A stretch of DNA of 46,971 nt from Darksidea phi (Eukaryota > Ascomycota > Dothideomycetes > Pleosporales > Lentitheciaceae). The translations under genes and the position numbers were made by a program. This document shows positions 21,732 to 32,255 of the stretch, piece after piece; the first letter of the stretch is position 1, and each line of letters opens with the position of its first letter. Below the pieces are notes generated by a model that saw only the letters and a list, made by a program, of their open reading frames with translations, did no database searches and was not told the DNA's origin. The stretch covers positions 1 to 46,971 of the forward strand of contig JASJFT010000279.1 of the NCBI GenBank assembly GCA_030770425.1. Direction: 5' to 3'.

Positions 21732-23316
21732 ATGCGGACTTCGCTAGACTTTGACGACAAAAAGGCATATGAGAGCCCAGTCTCGGAACAACAAGACGGG
21801 GGCTCGTCATCTCGAGAGCACGAAACGCAAGAGCAGGAGAAGGGAGCCTTAGGCATAGGAACAACGCTTGATGAGGGACAACACGATGCCCATTCTCCAG
21901 CTGAATCTCAACTCCCTCCACCACCTGATGGTGGGGTGCATGCATGGCTCAAGGTGTTCGGTGGGTTTTTAATATATATAAACATCTGGTTCGTGGGTTT
22001 TCTGTTTCAGGAACGACGTTAGAAACTAATCAGTTCCAGGGGTTTCACTCTGTCCTACGGCGCGTTCCAATCCTACTACTCATCTACCCTGCTGAGGTCA
22101 TCCTCCCCATCCTCCATCTCATGGATCGGCACTGTGCAAGCATGGCTCCTCATAATTATTGGTGTCCTCTCTGGCCCACTCTTCGACATGGGTTACTTCC
22201 GTCCTATGCTCTTCATTGGCAACTTTCTGGTTGTGCTGGGCATTATGATGTTGAGTTTATGTGACAAGTATTGGCAGGTGTTCCTAGCACAGGGCGTCTG
22301 TATGGGTTTGGGTGCTGGATTGCTCTATATACCCAGTTTGGCGCTGGTAGGGATCTGGTTTGAGAAGAAGAGGGCGATCGCTTTCGGCATCGTTATGAGT
22401 GGAATAGCTGTTGGTAAGTTTGGAACAACAATGAAGGGATATGAGAAGAAGCGTTCTAATGAAGAAAAGGCGGCGTGATTTACATTACAATGTTCGACCG
22501 CCTAACCACCATCAGTGGCTTCCCCTGGGCTATCCGTGGTATGGGATTCATAGCCCTCGCCTGCGCCCTGATCTCCTTCCCTGCGCTCCTCTCAGGCTCA
22601 TCTATCCTCGCACGCCCCCGAAAAGCCCGCCGTCTCTTCGATCGATCGGCCCTGCACGACCGCCTGTTCCTCATCTTCACCATCTCCACCTTCTTCAACT
22701 TTCTCGGGTATATTGTTCCGTACTTTTATATTCCGACGTATGCGAGGGAGAGGCTGGGGAGTAGCGACAGTATGGCGTTGTATATGTTAATAATGAGCCT
22801 GGCCGGGACATTCTTTGGGAGGCTGGCGAGTGGCGTCGTGGCGCATTATCTGGGGAGTGTTGTTACGTGGGGTTTGTGCTCCTTGGGAAGCGGGATACTT
22901 GCGCTGTGTTGGATTTCGATTGAGACTGAACGCGCTTTTATTGCTTTCAGTATCATGTGGGGTAAGTCCTGCGCCTCTATCCCTAAGGCGCTCATGCCAT
23001 TCTTCGTGCTTGATTATTAACGCAATTAGGTTTCCTCTCCGCAGCCCTCGTTACCCTTCCATCATCGACCTTTGCAAGCATCTGCCCCGACCTGTCTAGT
23101 CTAGGAACCCGTATTGGCATGTCTTGGAGCGTTTCCAGCATCGCATCGCTCATCGGATCACCTATTGCCGGAGCTTTGCTCAGGAATAAGAATGGACAAG
23201 CGGATTTCCTGGGGGTACAGCTTTGGGCCGGAGTCTGTTTGATGGTGGCAACATGTTGGCTGGTGGTGTTGTGGGTTGTTACGTCGAGGACGCTGCAGAA
23301 GGGGTGGAAAATATAA
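21732..23316 (+). CDS. MFS transporter of the monocarboxylate-transporter type
   Basis: Four exons, 21732-21988, 22040-22413, 22470-22961 and 23030-23316, give 469 residues. Introns of 50-68 bases are GT-AG with branch-like TTCTAAT in the second, and each junction restores a membrane helix. After a ~65-residue hydrophilic N-terminus comes PPPPDGGVHAWLKVFGGF, the DGG(x)W motif that opens monocarboxylate-porter-like fungal carriers. About 12 hydrophobic segments follow with a charged central loop (RPRKARRLFDRSALHDR) as expected for MFS. Such proteins are plasma-membrane or organelle carriers for small organic acids or related metabolites. The substrate cannot be inferred. It is on the same strand as THO1 and shows no cluster partner. 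Confidence 0.87.
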
Positions 23317-23677
23317 GAGTGAATGGACTATTGAGAATATTTGAAGGTCTGGTGGGTACTAGTTGGTCGAGGAAAGCCTTCAGGCTAATGCACGGCTCGA
23401 CCATATTCGTCCTCAAAATGTTTGCCTCGTGCATGACAACCACAGGTACTTTCTGCGCCATCCCGAAATGCAGTATGTCTTCTGCAACAGCGCATTGCCA
23501 GTCTACGTGATTGCGCGGTGAGGAGCAAACTTGAGCAGACACTTGAGCTTGTTCATGCGCCCTTGGTCTCGCCCTAGACACACCAACCACCTATACCTCA
23601 ATCTGTCTTGGTGAGCCCGAAGGATTAATCATTGGCATTCTATTGCCCGCATCATATCGTTTCATCGGCACGGCGAC
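23317..23677. other. Short intergenic region
   Basis: About 360 bases between the MFS stop and the DUF6604 relic. It should hold the MFS 3' UTR. No gene or repeat is recognised. Confidence 0.4.
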
Positions 23678-25180
23678 ATGCAATCCCCGGGTGATTCATC
23701 GTTACTCTTCCACACTCACCCACGGTACAAGAACTGGATGGTATCATTCGTGACGTGGCTAGCGAAAACTGCGCGAGATACTGGAAAAGCCACGACGATC
23801 TTCGCCGATAAGCCGAAAGCGAAGTCTCCGGGTAGGAACAAAGGAAAGAACAGGACGAAGGCGAATATTCACATGAAGAGCACTCCCAAAGGGAAGACCC
23901 ACGAAATTCATTTCGAGGATTTCATCCAGTTGCAGAGACCATCGCAAAGGCTGACGATATCGAGGTGCCGAACGTATGTACATGTGACTTTTCGATCGTA
24001 AAGGTGAACGAGTCGGACGCTAGCCAGATTCTGTTCCTGTTCGTTACACCGTCTTACGCGAGCGGAAACAATTGCCAATATGGGGTACTCACGAGAATGG
24101 AAGCCTTGCAGCGCTTACATGAGCGTCCATGGATTTGTCGACGAAAACGAAAGCGATGGCTCCAATGACTATGCTTATGTGGTCGACATATTGGAGAATG
24201 TTCTTGCTCTTCTGGACCGAAATGCCCAGGTATGAGCGAAGATGAAGACAAACCTAGAACGGACAGTGCACAACGCATTTCGCAAATTTTCCGAGCTCCT
24301 CCCTGAAGAAGTGACTGACTCTAACGATAACGGGCTCTGCGAATGGCTTCCTACGGGGATAGTTCAACAGGCAGCGAAGAACAAACCGGGCGCATACACG
24401 CTCGCACCTAGGAATGAGGACATATCCCTTTGCAGTTTACTGCTTCCTCCAGCACATGCTCGAGCTGCGTTTATACGTCCGCAAGACGTGGGCAGAATAC
24501 AAGCACCAGAAAGTCAGTCTGAGCACTGCTTTGCTCACAATGAATGCAGCCGTAGATCTTCGAGAGAGAATGAAGATCTTGTTACCAGGTTTCCCCAATT
24601 GAAGGAGCACAGAGAAATTCTCATGATGTTCCATATGATGATGTTCCATGATGAATACTCTGAAGCGGACAGCAACGCGGCGACACTAGATCACAGAGAC
24701 GCCTTCGAGCGGTATCACGCTTCTGCACACTCTACCCCCCACCAAGCACTCACTTGTTTCCACACTTGGCAGCTCCTCAAAGGGTATCTGCTGACCCACT
24801 ACCAAACGATCGGGCCGGGTATGGAGAAGAAGTTGTCGATCTTCCCCATGGCTCTAGCCAGTATAAAGGCAACGCTATGAGTTCGATTCCACTCCCGAGG
24901 AAAAGGCTCTCTTCGACATCCTTTCACCCATCACTCTTACGCATGCTGTGCGTCCCACAACAAAGCGGGATATATGCACGACGGGATTTTCCGTGCCATC
25001 GGTATCATTGGCGAGACTAGAACGATTCCAACATGGGCCGTCTTGACCTGATTCACAAGCAAGTCTAGCCAAATGCCATCGGTGGACTCGGACAGCATCA
25101 TGAGCTTGTGGACTATGCATGGTAGTTGGCCGTTTTTCGGCCTGACATTCCTCCGCGAAGCTGTGCAGGTTAAGCCGTAG
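23678..25180 (+). pseudogene. DUF6604 protein, broken by several frameshifts
   Basis: Pieces of one family lie in order in different frames. At 23678 on: YKNWMVSFVTWLAKTARDTG, the usual DUF6604 opening, then FEDFIQL. One base is missing at ~23931, after which AETIAKADDIEVPN follows. A good intron (GTATGT at ~23972 to TAG at 24023) then leads to PDSVPVRYTVLRERKQLPIW. The frame shifts again near 24110 to HGFVDENESDGSNDYAYVVD and ILENVLALLDRNAQ, near 24230 to SEDEDKPRTDSAQRISQIFR, near 24285 to LPEEVTDSND, near 24420 to FAVYCFLQHMLELRLYVRKT, near 24595 to LKEHREILMMFHMMMFHDEY, and near 24880 to STPEEKALFDILSPITLTHA. Introns explain one break only. DUF6604 proteins are fungal and of unknown function, often with other accessory domains. 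Sequence error is possible but so many breaks favour decay. Both ends are approximate. Confidence 0.72.
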
Positions 25181-25706
25181 GCCGTCGGGCGATTTTATAG
25201 CTATTAGGATAGACAAAGTGTACCGGTATAGCTCTGCGTATGCACACAAAATTGAGCGGCCGATGAGCGCTAGCACGAGCCGATGCTACTATGCTGGCAG
25301 GTTGGGAGGCTTAGTAACCGCGGGCGGAAGTGAGCGGACGGAAGAAATAACACCAGGAGCATCGCGAAGGCACCTAACAGAGGATTGCATAAGACCGTGT
25401 TTGTGTGTTCTCGTAGGTGTGTCGCTCTTTGAGATAATGGCGATGTGAACCCTTTGATAGCGGAAGTTGTAAGAATGCTTAACCATCCTTCGGCAAACTC
25501 GAAAAGATCTGGAGACAAATATAGTCTAGAAAGCTCTTCACTACTATACGTTGCTGGCCTGGTCACAATTTCATACAGCGGCGTCCCTTAGGTTAGGCAT
25601 TATGCGCTTCCTGATGGTTGGGATCTCGTTCTAGGGCCGGGAGAGAAAGGGGATTGCCATCGGAAAGTGCAGCGAGTATTCTTTGCAATACAGCCTGTCG
25701 CTCCCA
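25181..25706. other. Intergenic region before the POP7 3' end
   Basis: About 525 bases with no supported gene. It may include the decayed tail of the DUF6604 gene and the 3' UTR of POP7. Confidence 0.35.
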
Positions 25707-26686
25707 TCACTTCAAACCTATCGCCACCGTAATCGAGCTCAATGTCCGTATCCTCGTCTCGGGTATATCTTCATCCTTCCACTTCCTGGCTTTCTTGGTC
25801 TTTTTACCATTCACTTCCTCCGCTCCGTCTCCGGCATCCATATCGTCATCCTCATCTACATCTCGGTATTTCTTCCGCCTGATTGATATATCGTCGATAG
25901 CCTGCACACTCCCCATCTCGACCCTAACCTTGCAATCATTCTCGCCCTGGAAGTGCACGCCAACCTGTAATGCCCTCTCTATAGCACGCCCTGTCGCTTT
26001 CACATATACCTCCTCTGCCCCAACTCCTCCCTTGTCTCCAACATCGTCTACGATCTCCCTCTCCAAATCCGCAGCTTTGAGCTTCCCATTCGCCTCAACA
26101 GGTTTGCGGCGCGGCTTCTGCCGTGGGTCGTGGTGTTGGTGCGCAGACAGCGACTGTTTGTGGCGTTTTGTAACTTCGGCGAGGAGGTTCCGAATGCGTT
26201 TAATTGCTGGTATGAAGGGGGATGTCGCGGTGAGGTAGACGGTCTTGGGCTCGGAGGAACTGGAGAAGGGTGTCGGTGGTGCCGGGTGGTGAATGGGTCG
26301 TTTGGTAAGCGTTACGTCTGCTAACTAGTCAGTTTATGGTATGGATTCGACTCGGTGGCTTAGAACGTACGGTCTGGTAAGCGTGGAAGCTTCTGCCGCT
26401 TCTCACGCTTTGGCGGTGCTTGCGATCTTGTGGGTCGCTGCTGGGGCGCCGGAGCATTTGTAGAAGTGTCGGTGGTATTGTTACGCTTCTGCTTCTTGGA
26501 AACCGGCGCATTGTCCTCTGTATTTTGAGTCTCAGTGGTAATGGTAGTGGTAGTGGAGGCGGAAGGAGCCTGAACTTGTGCGCCTGGCGGTGTCTTGTTC
26601 AAGTCTTCTACCTCGGGGGGCTTCTGCCGTTTCCGAGTCATTCTTTGTGGCTTCTCTTTACCGTCATTTGTTCGCTTTTGACCCAT
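25707..26686 (-). CDS. POP7: RNase P/MRP subunit Pop7 (Rpp20), Alba-like
   Basis: Two exons, 26686-26371 and 26317-25707, joined over a 53-base intron (GTACGT to CAG), give 308 residues. The first ~105 residues are a Lys/Arg/Pro/Gln/Thr-rich disordered extension. Exon 2 begins HVTLTKRPIHHPAPPTPF, then VYLTATSPFIPAIKRIRNLL, the conserved start of fungal Pop7 with its Alba-type RNA-binding fold, and continues through VYVKATGRAIERALQVGVHF. Pop7 pairs with Pop6 on RNase P and RNase MRP RNA, acting in tRNA 5' maturation and rRNA processing. An acidic insertion (DVDEDDDMDAGDGAEE) and a basic segment lie near the C-terminus. The upstream in-frame Met at 26713 is possible; I chose 26686 because MGQKRTND looks like a basic disordered opening. 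Its length exceeds the yeast protein. Confidence 0.82.
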
Positions 26687-26878
26687 AATTTCGGGCTTGA
26701 AATGACAGTACAAATATGGCGGAGCAATCGCGAAAGTCCGTGGGTCGCAGACGCGACGCGTCCCGAACTTTTTGCCTTATCGATATCGGCTATGCACGGA
26801 CCATGAAAGTAGCTAAAAGCTTGAGACATGTTGAGCTTCACAGGACTGGAAGTCGTAGAGATTCTCTATGTAATCTCA
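26687..26878. promoter_or_regulatory. Compact divergent promoter, POP7 and LIP2
   Basis: Only ~190 bases (140 if LIP2 starts at 26828) part the two start codons. Both genes are housekeeping, an RNA-processing subunit and a lipoate enzyme. A shared promoter is inferred from distance alone. Confidence 0.5.
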
Positions 26879-27583
26879 ATGCCACCCCTCAATCATCTCC
26901 ACTTCCCCAAGCCCATTCCCTATCGCGTCGCTGCATTGCTCCAGGAATCTCTCGTTTCACGCTTCCTCGCCTCCAAGCCGCCCTCGCACCTCTCCGCTCC
27001 ACCGCCCCATATCATAACCGCCGAGTTCCATCCCGTCTACACCTGCGGACGCCGAGAAGTGGGGAATGTCTCGGAGGGGCAGCAACAATACTTGAGGGCT
27101 GATGGAAAAGCTGAGTTTGTGGAAGCCTTGAGGGGCGGGCAGACAACGTTTCATGGCCCAGGACAGCTTGTCGCATATCCGATCATCGATCTCAGGGCGC
27201 ATAAACTTACGCCAAGGAACTACGTCTGTCTTCTGGAGAAGAGTCTGATTGCGACGTGCGCGAAGTTTGGCATCCAAGCTATGACTACAGAGCACACGGG
27301 TGTATGGACCTCCCCCGATGACAAGATCGCAGCAATCGGAGTGCATATGCGGCGCAACATAACTAGCCATGGGATCGGCCTAAATGTAAACACAGATTTG
27401 TGGTGGTTCAATAGGATTGTTGCTTGCGGGCTCGAGGGAAAGAGGACTACCAGTTTTGCAAATGAGGGTGTGGAAGGAAAGCGCGTTAGAGAGGTAGCGG
27501 AGGTGTTTGTGGGGGAGATCGCGGAGAAGCTAGCAAGTGTGGAGGGCGTGGAGGAGAAAGAGATGGAGGAGGACTGGAGATGA
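26879..27583 (+). CDS. LIP2: Lipoyl (octanoyl) transferase, LipB/Lip2
   Basis: Single exon, 234 residues from the chosen Met. It moves an octanoyl group from acyl carrier protein to lipoyl domains, the first step of mitochondrial lipoate synthesis for pyruvate and 2-oxoglutarate dehydrogenases and glycine cleavage. The LipB signature RGGQTTFHGPGQLVAYP is at ~83-99. Lys149 in DDKIAAIGVHMRR and Cys183 in IVACGL are in the positions of the catalytic Lys/Cys pair of bacterial LipB, with HGIGLNVNTDL between. The usual Pro before that Cys-Gly is Ala here. I start at 26879 because MPPLNHLHFPKPIPYRVA matches how fungal family members open; the frame also has a Met at 26828. No strong mitochondrial presequence is seen with either start. 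Confidence 0.88.
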   Translation: MPPLNHLHFPKPIPYRVAALLQESLVSRFLASKPPSHLSAPPPHIITAEFHPVYTCGRREVGNVSEGQQQYLRADGKAEFVEALRGGQTTFHGPGQLVAYPIIDLRAHKLTPRNYVCLLEKSLIATCAKFGIQAMTTEHTGVWTSPDDKIAAIGVHMRRNITSHGIGLNVNTDLWWFNRIVACGLEGKRTTSFANEGVEGKRVREVAEVFVGEIAEKLASVEGVEEKEMEEDWR

Positions 27584-29031
27584 TGGGGGGTTGGCGGGTT
27601 GGCGGCTGTGGGGGCAGCGATTCATTCGAAAATATGCATGCGATGTCGCAGACTGGCGGCGCTCCTCCCCCTTCGAATTGAACGATGTCAGTCACGCATA
27701 TCACATCTCCATTGCAGGGTTCAGAGGTTCAGAGCCCGCAGTTTTCCCAGCGCCTTCTTCATCTGAAGGGCTCCACACCGCATCAACACGAAGCGCTCGG
27801 GTGGTTTATCGCCATCTTTGGTGGTCAGTGCACCAGCATCGGTAACGCTAAAGGCGAGCTAGCATGAGGCTCAAGGAGGCTCAAAGTGGGTCGATGCGAC
27901 GATAGCCGCACATTTCGCGACTCTTGGCTGCCGATATTCTTCCCGTGCAGTCTGATGACCTCAGTTCAAGGTTCGACAGCATGTTTCTCGAATACCAAGC
28001 CACACTAGATCAATGTACATGCATCCATTGGCTGGCCAAGAAGAGAAGAAGCATGTAAGATGGACGCTCGGGCCGACACCAATACCATACGGCAGATCTT
28101 TGCGGTAACGGAGCTCAACACCACACCAGCAGACTGGCCTCGTCACGACATGATTGCGTCAAGCTCGCTGGTATAGATGGAGCTAATGCAAGAGAAAATT
28201 CTGACAGCCTTCTAGAGCTTTACGCCTTCCAGACGGAACCTGCACGCGCTGTCCACTGAAGTTTGGCAACCTTTCCGAGATGACGGAGGGCGAAGTCGAA
28301 GGTTGATGCCGTCAGGATCTGCTTGCTTCCCCCCTCACACTTCAACCAACGCTCCGTCCGCTCATTTTTGCGGGCTAGCTTTGGAGACTGAGGTCTCGTT
28401 CTCTCTTTTTGCAGAGTTAAAATTGGCATAGTAGAAACAAGCCTGCAGCAGGGAGTATCCCAAGACTTCACAGCTTCTCGAATGGCATTTTGCCAGACCA
28501 CTGCTGAGATCAACATTTCGCTTGTTTTCGATTGTGGGGTCCTCGCCAAGAGCTCCACCATCACCCAGATTCTCCACGACCACTAAGAAGCACGGCCGCC
28601 CTCCATAATTTCCAAGAAATAGACTCAGACCAGACGCTGACGATTGACGACTGTTGACAGTAGCTTCCAGGCGTTTTGTTGAGCGCCAAGGTAGTAACCG
28701 GATCTGGCAAGGCTACAGAAGCCGTGGAGGCAAGATTGTCGGACCGATGTTGGTAGCGCAGTAAAATGCCGCACGCAGCAAGCAGTCCCCTGGCGGAGCG
28801 TTCCATTGGCTCGGGGATCGTCATTCCCAAGATGGGTAGCAACTGCGCTCAACGAGCGTATGTTTCCTGACGTATATAACTATTCCACGATGGCCTCCAT
28901 GAATGATCAGCCGCAGCAGTTCAAGCTCAGTCTCTTCTACAACTTCTTTTTTGAGGTTCCAATTCGAATCTTCCCAGCCTCGCTGTTGCTGGACATTTTA
29001 CTCTCCCTACATTCCATTCACCCGATCAACC
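27584..29031. other. Intergenic region, no recognised gene
   Basis: About 1.4 kb upstream of the FHS carrier. Minus-strand frames at 28220-28564 and 28561-28842 are open and adjacent, one base-frame apart, but I recognise no domain in either. They might be an old gene fragment or chance. The last ~150 bases before 29032 are pyrimidine-rich and fit a promoter and leader of the MFS gene. Confidence 0.4.
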
Positions 29032-30733
29032 ATGGGGGGCATCAAGTGGAACTTTGGCAAGAAGGAAGATGACACTCCTCGCCAGGCGTCCGTCGACAGC
29101 ATGGGACGTCGACCTTCAGCTGTCGAGGCAATGGCCCAAGCGCGCCGTCGACAGAGTGTTGATGATCATGTTGTGACAGGCGCTGGAGAGATCACGACTC
29201 GTCAATCCATCGTCCCGGTGTCTCTGGTCACTGTCCTCTTCTTCATGTGGGGATTTGCCTATGGGCTTTTGGACGTGTTGAACAAGCACTTCCAGGAGAC
29301 ATTACACATCTCCGCTGCTCAGGCTGCTGGTCTTCAAGGGTAAGTTCACTAAAAGATGGACTTTTGAAGCACTTCTATCTCGAACCTCTTCAACTGATTC
29401 AGCGCTAACATCAATTCAGCGCCTATTTCGGCGCTTACTTCATCGGTCCTCTCACCTACTCCGGATGGATCGTACGCAAATTCGGCTATAGATGGACATT
29501 CATTACTGGCCTAACTATCTACGGCATCGGCGCGCTTCTCTTCTGGCCCAGCGGCATGAAGAGGTCCTTCGGTGGCTTCTGCGGCGCTATGTTTGTTGTC
29601 GGTAGTGGTCTGTCTACACTTGAAACGTCTGCGAATCCCTTCATCGCAACATGCGGACCGCCCAAGTATTCGGAACTGCGGTTGAACTTGGCTCAGGCCT
29701 TCCAGGCTATTGGATCAGTCGTCGCTCCGTAAGTATCAATCAATCTACAGCAAGGCCAGAAACAAGCTAACATGTACCAGTGTTCTTGCTTCATTCGTCC
29801 TCTTCAAGAACGTTGGCGGAGAGAACAGCAACAGCCTTCAATCCGTCCAATGGGTCTATCTTGGTATCGCCTGCTTCGTCTTCCTCCTCGCCGTAATCTT
29901 CTTCTTCGCCCCGATCCCTGAAGTCACTGTAAGGCCCCGTCCTACCTCATCCTTTAACAACGGGTTGCTAATATATGTATCAGGATGCCGACATGGCCAA
30001 CCAAAGCGAACAAGCTGCCCAAAACACCGGCTACCAAGACAAGCCCCTCCGTCATCAATACACCCTATTCTGGGGCACGGCCGCTCAGTTCTGCTACGTC
30101 GGTTCCCAAGTAGCCATCGCCGGCTACTTCATCCACTACTGCGTCGAAGTCAAGCCCTCGCTCTCCTCCGCCGATGGCGCCAACCTTCTCGCCGTTGCGC
30201 AGGCTCTGTTCGCTATCGGTCGTTTCGTCGCTGCCTTTATGATGAAGTATATGCGCCCACGTATCGTTCTCTTCATCTACATGACGGGCATCATCGTCTT
30301 CATCACGGCCTCGATCCCAACGAGCGGCAACGCCGCCATCGCCATGCTGTCCCTGGTGCTCTTCTTCGAATCATGCATCTTCCCAACCATCTTCACGCTC
30401 TCCCTTCGCGGCCTCGGTCGTCACACCAAGCGCGGTGCCTCTTTCCTGGTCGCCTCCGTGTCTGGCGGTGCGGTCTTCCCTCCCATCCTCGGCGCTGTTG
30501 TCGACGCTCGCAGCACCCGTATTGCTATGAGTGTGCCGCTCGCTGGCTTCCTCATCGCGTACTCGTTCCCCATCTACCTGAACTTGTTCAAGGCTAAGGA
30601 GCTCGATGCGTTTAACGAGACCTCTATCGGTATCGATGCGCCTGCTGAGACGAGCAGCGTCAGCGATAAGGAGAAGTTTGATGCCAAGGGGCTTGAGAAT
30701 GGCCATATCGAGCGCGTCTCTTCCCGTGCTTAG
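29032..30733 (+). CDS. FHS-family MFS carrier, L-fucose permease-like
   Basis: Four exons, 29032-29339, 29420-29728, 29781-29928 and 29984-30733, give 504 residues. All introns are GT-AG and keep the frame. Residues ~1-58 are hydrophilic with phosphorylatable RRPS/RRRQS. The first helix reads LVTVLFFMWGFAYGLLDVLN and continues NKHFQETL, the signature of FHS symporters (fucose-galactose-glucose:H+). About 12 segments follow, including FGAYFIGPLTYSGWIVRKFG after helix 2 and PTIFTLSLRGLGRHTKRGAS in the second half. The last ~55 residues are a hydrophilic, charged tail. Family carriers import hexoses or similar sugars with protons at the plasma membrane; fungal substrates differ and cannot be assigned. 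No sugar-catabolic neighbours are seen. Confidence 0.88.
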
Positions 30734-31170
30734 ACGGGTGACTTGTGAGCGGGGACGCGGTGGATGGTAAATTTGTATATATTTGTTTGCCGTTTGTTGT
30801 TCTACGATATGATATCCCTTAGACTTTTAGCTGTATATACCTATCAATGACCCGATATGAACAGTATGCCCTTGGTTTTCTCTTTGCTTTGAGGTCGTCT
30901 TGTGTGGTTGACCTGGTTGCGGGGACGCGCAGTGAATAGAGCCGCCATTTGCAACTCGATCTTACCCAGAAACCACACAGCCCCAACTTGCTGTTTTCTC
31001 ACACAAGTATCGCACATCCGCACCGTCGCCTGCATTGTCCCAAACGACCAAAGTAACACCTCTCCCTTGGACCCTTGCCATTGTAGACTGCCCCGCATTT
31101 TGTCGTTACAGCGCTTATGAGTTGCCCTTTCTGTTTGTGCGCGGCACGGTGTTCGTCTCTCCAGTTTTGT
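30734..31170. other. Intergenic region before the repeat
   Basis: About 440 bases holding the FHS 3' end, AT-rich at 30765-30850, then ordinary sequence up to where the direct repeat begins. No gene is seen. Confidence 0.4.
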
Positions 31171-31610
31171 GCATTGGAAAATCGCCTTCCGCTAACCCCA
31201 CATGTCAGCCATACCGCGCCACACTGGGCTCTGCAATCGCCCGCTCTCAGCTGAACCGTCGCGGCGACTGAAATGTGGCCGCCTTTCATATAGGATGAAG
31301 TTGGTAGAAGAGAGCTGAGAAAGCTGGATCCTGACCGAGTCTATAGACTATGGGAGAAAGGTCCCTTCGGTCTGTTATTGGTTTAAACAAGAGGTGAGGG
31401 AGTGCTCGGGGTTCCTGGATCGGGAGTACCAAGATTTTGCAAAACGGTCGCAAATCGCTAAGTGTAGTACTCTCACCACGGCATCGATTCTGCTATAAAA
31501 GAGAACGGCCTTTGCCTCTGGCACGATAGTTATCAGTGCTAACTAGGCTAGAATCATAGTCCCATCTTGCTGCAATGGCCCTGCTTACACCCTTCACATA
31601 GATCGCTCCT
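31171..31610. repeat. Direct repeat, copy 1 (little mutated)
   Basis: This 440-base segment recurs at 42077-42516 in the same orientation with no gaps that I can see except perhaps one local shift near 31310. It covers the last ~18 codons of the zinc-finger gene and about 380 bases of its 3' flank. Landmarks shared by both copies are AATCGCCTTCCGCTAACCCC, CAGCTGAACCGTCGCGGCGA and GGTTTAAACAAGAGG or its TTAGTTTAAACAAGAGG version. Copy 1 retains C and G where copy 2 has T and A. Confidence 0.85.
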
Positions 31611-32255
31611 GTGTGGGCCATCACTCTGCCCTGAGAAGGGAGGGCGTTCCACCTGGACTCCAGACCACTTTTTGAGACGATATGCCACTCTTTCTGCGTA
31701 TGAATAATCTAGTTGTGGTTCACTAGTCATCCCGCAGCGTTTACAGGATTGGTAATACACTCTTGCATTGTATCGCTCGTTGGAATATCTTCGTATAGTG
31801 ATGGCTATTTGCTTGCTTGTCCAGACAGCCAAGCATGCCGTATTGCTGCAAGTAAACCGACCCATGATATTCGTGTCGTAATCGTCTATGCAGCCGTTGT
31901 CATCGTCCTTCTCGTAGAAGCTAAAGAAGAGGTTGTCTTTGTAAAGGAGGTCGGACACGCCATTGTGAAGTGAAGGGTATATCGACCATTTCTTAATTGG
32001 CTTCGGTTTCACAGTCGACTTTCGTTTCGTGGTCGGCTTTTGTTTTGGAGCAGGCATTGCGAGAATGGTTGGATGTTCGAAGGACTGAGCATGAACAGTG
32101 GCGTTCTGGTAGTGCTGTGCCAGAGCCTTGTCGTTGCTGAAATGGCGATCGCATGTTGTACAGTCAAACCTGTGCGCGGATGAATCTCGTTTATGTTGCT
32201 GCAGAGCCTCGTCGCTGCTGAAATCTCGACCGCAGGGTACGCAACGAGGGCTCAT
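31554..32255 (-). CDS. Zinc-finger protein, two C2H2 plus 3CxxC type
   Basis: Single exon, 233 residues. Two N-terminal fingers of C-x2-C-x12-H-x6-H form (CVPCGRDFSSDEALQQHK, CTTCDRHFSNDKALAQHY) cover residues ~4-54. A basic Lys/Pro linker follows. From ~130 there is a 3CxxC-type zinc finger: FTCSNTACLAVWTSKQIAIT, then YYQSCKRCG, and finally CEGCKQGHC at the C-terminus. This combination occurs in many filamentous ascomycetes with unknown role; nucleic-acid or protein binding is likely. Its final codons lie in the 440-base direct repeat, and the same codons, ending in TAG rather than TGA, occur in copy 2 without the rest of the gene. The gene itself has no break. Confidence 0.78.
   Translation of the reverse strand: MSPRCVPCGRDFSSDEALQQHKRDSSAHRFDCTTCDRHFSNDKALAQHYQNATVHAQSFEHPTILAMPAPKQKPTTKRKSTVKPKPIKKWSIYPSLHNGVSDLLYKDNLFFSFYEKDDDNGCIDDYDTNIMGRFTCSNTACLAVWTSKQIAITIRRYSNERYNARVYYQSCKRCGMTSEPQLDYSYAERVAYRLKKWSGVQVERPPFSGQSDGPHRSDLCEGCKQGHCSKMGL

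Noticed and set aside
28220..28842. Two adjacent minus-strand frames as one gene
   Set aside because: The frames differ, no clean intron joins them, and no domain is visible.
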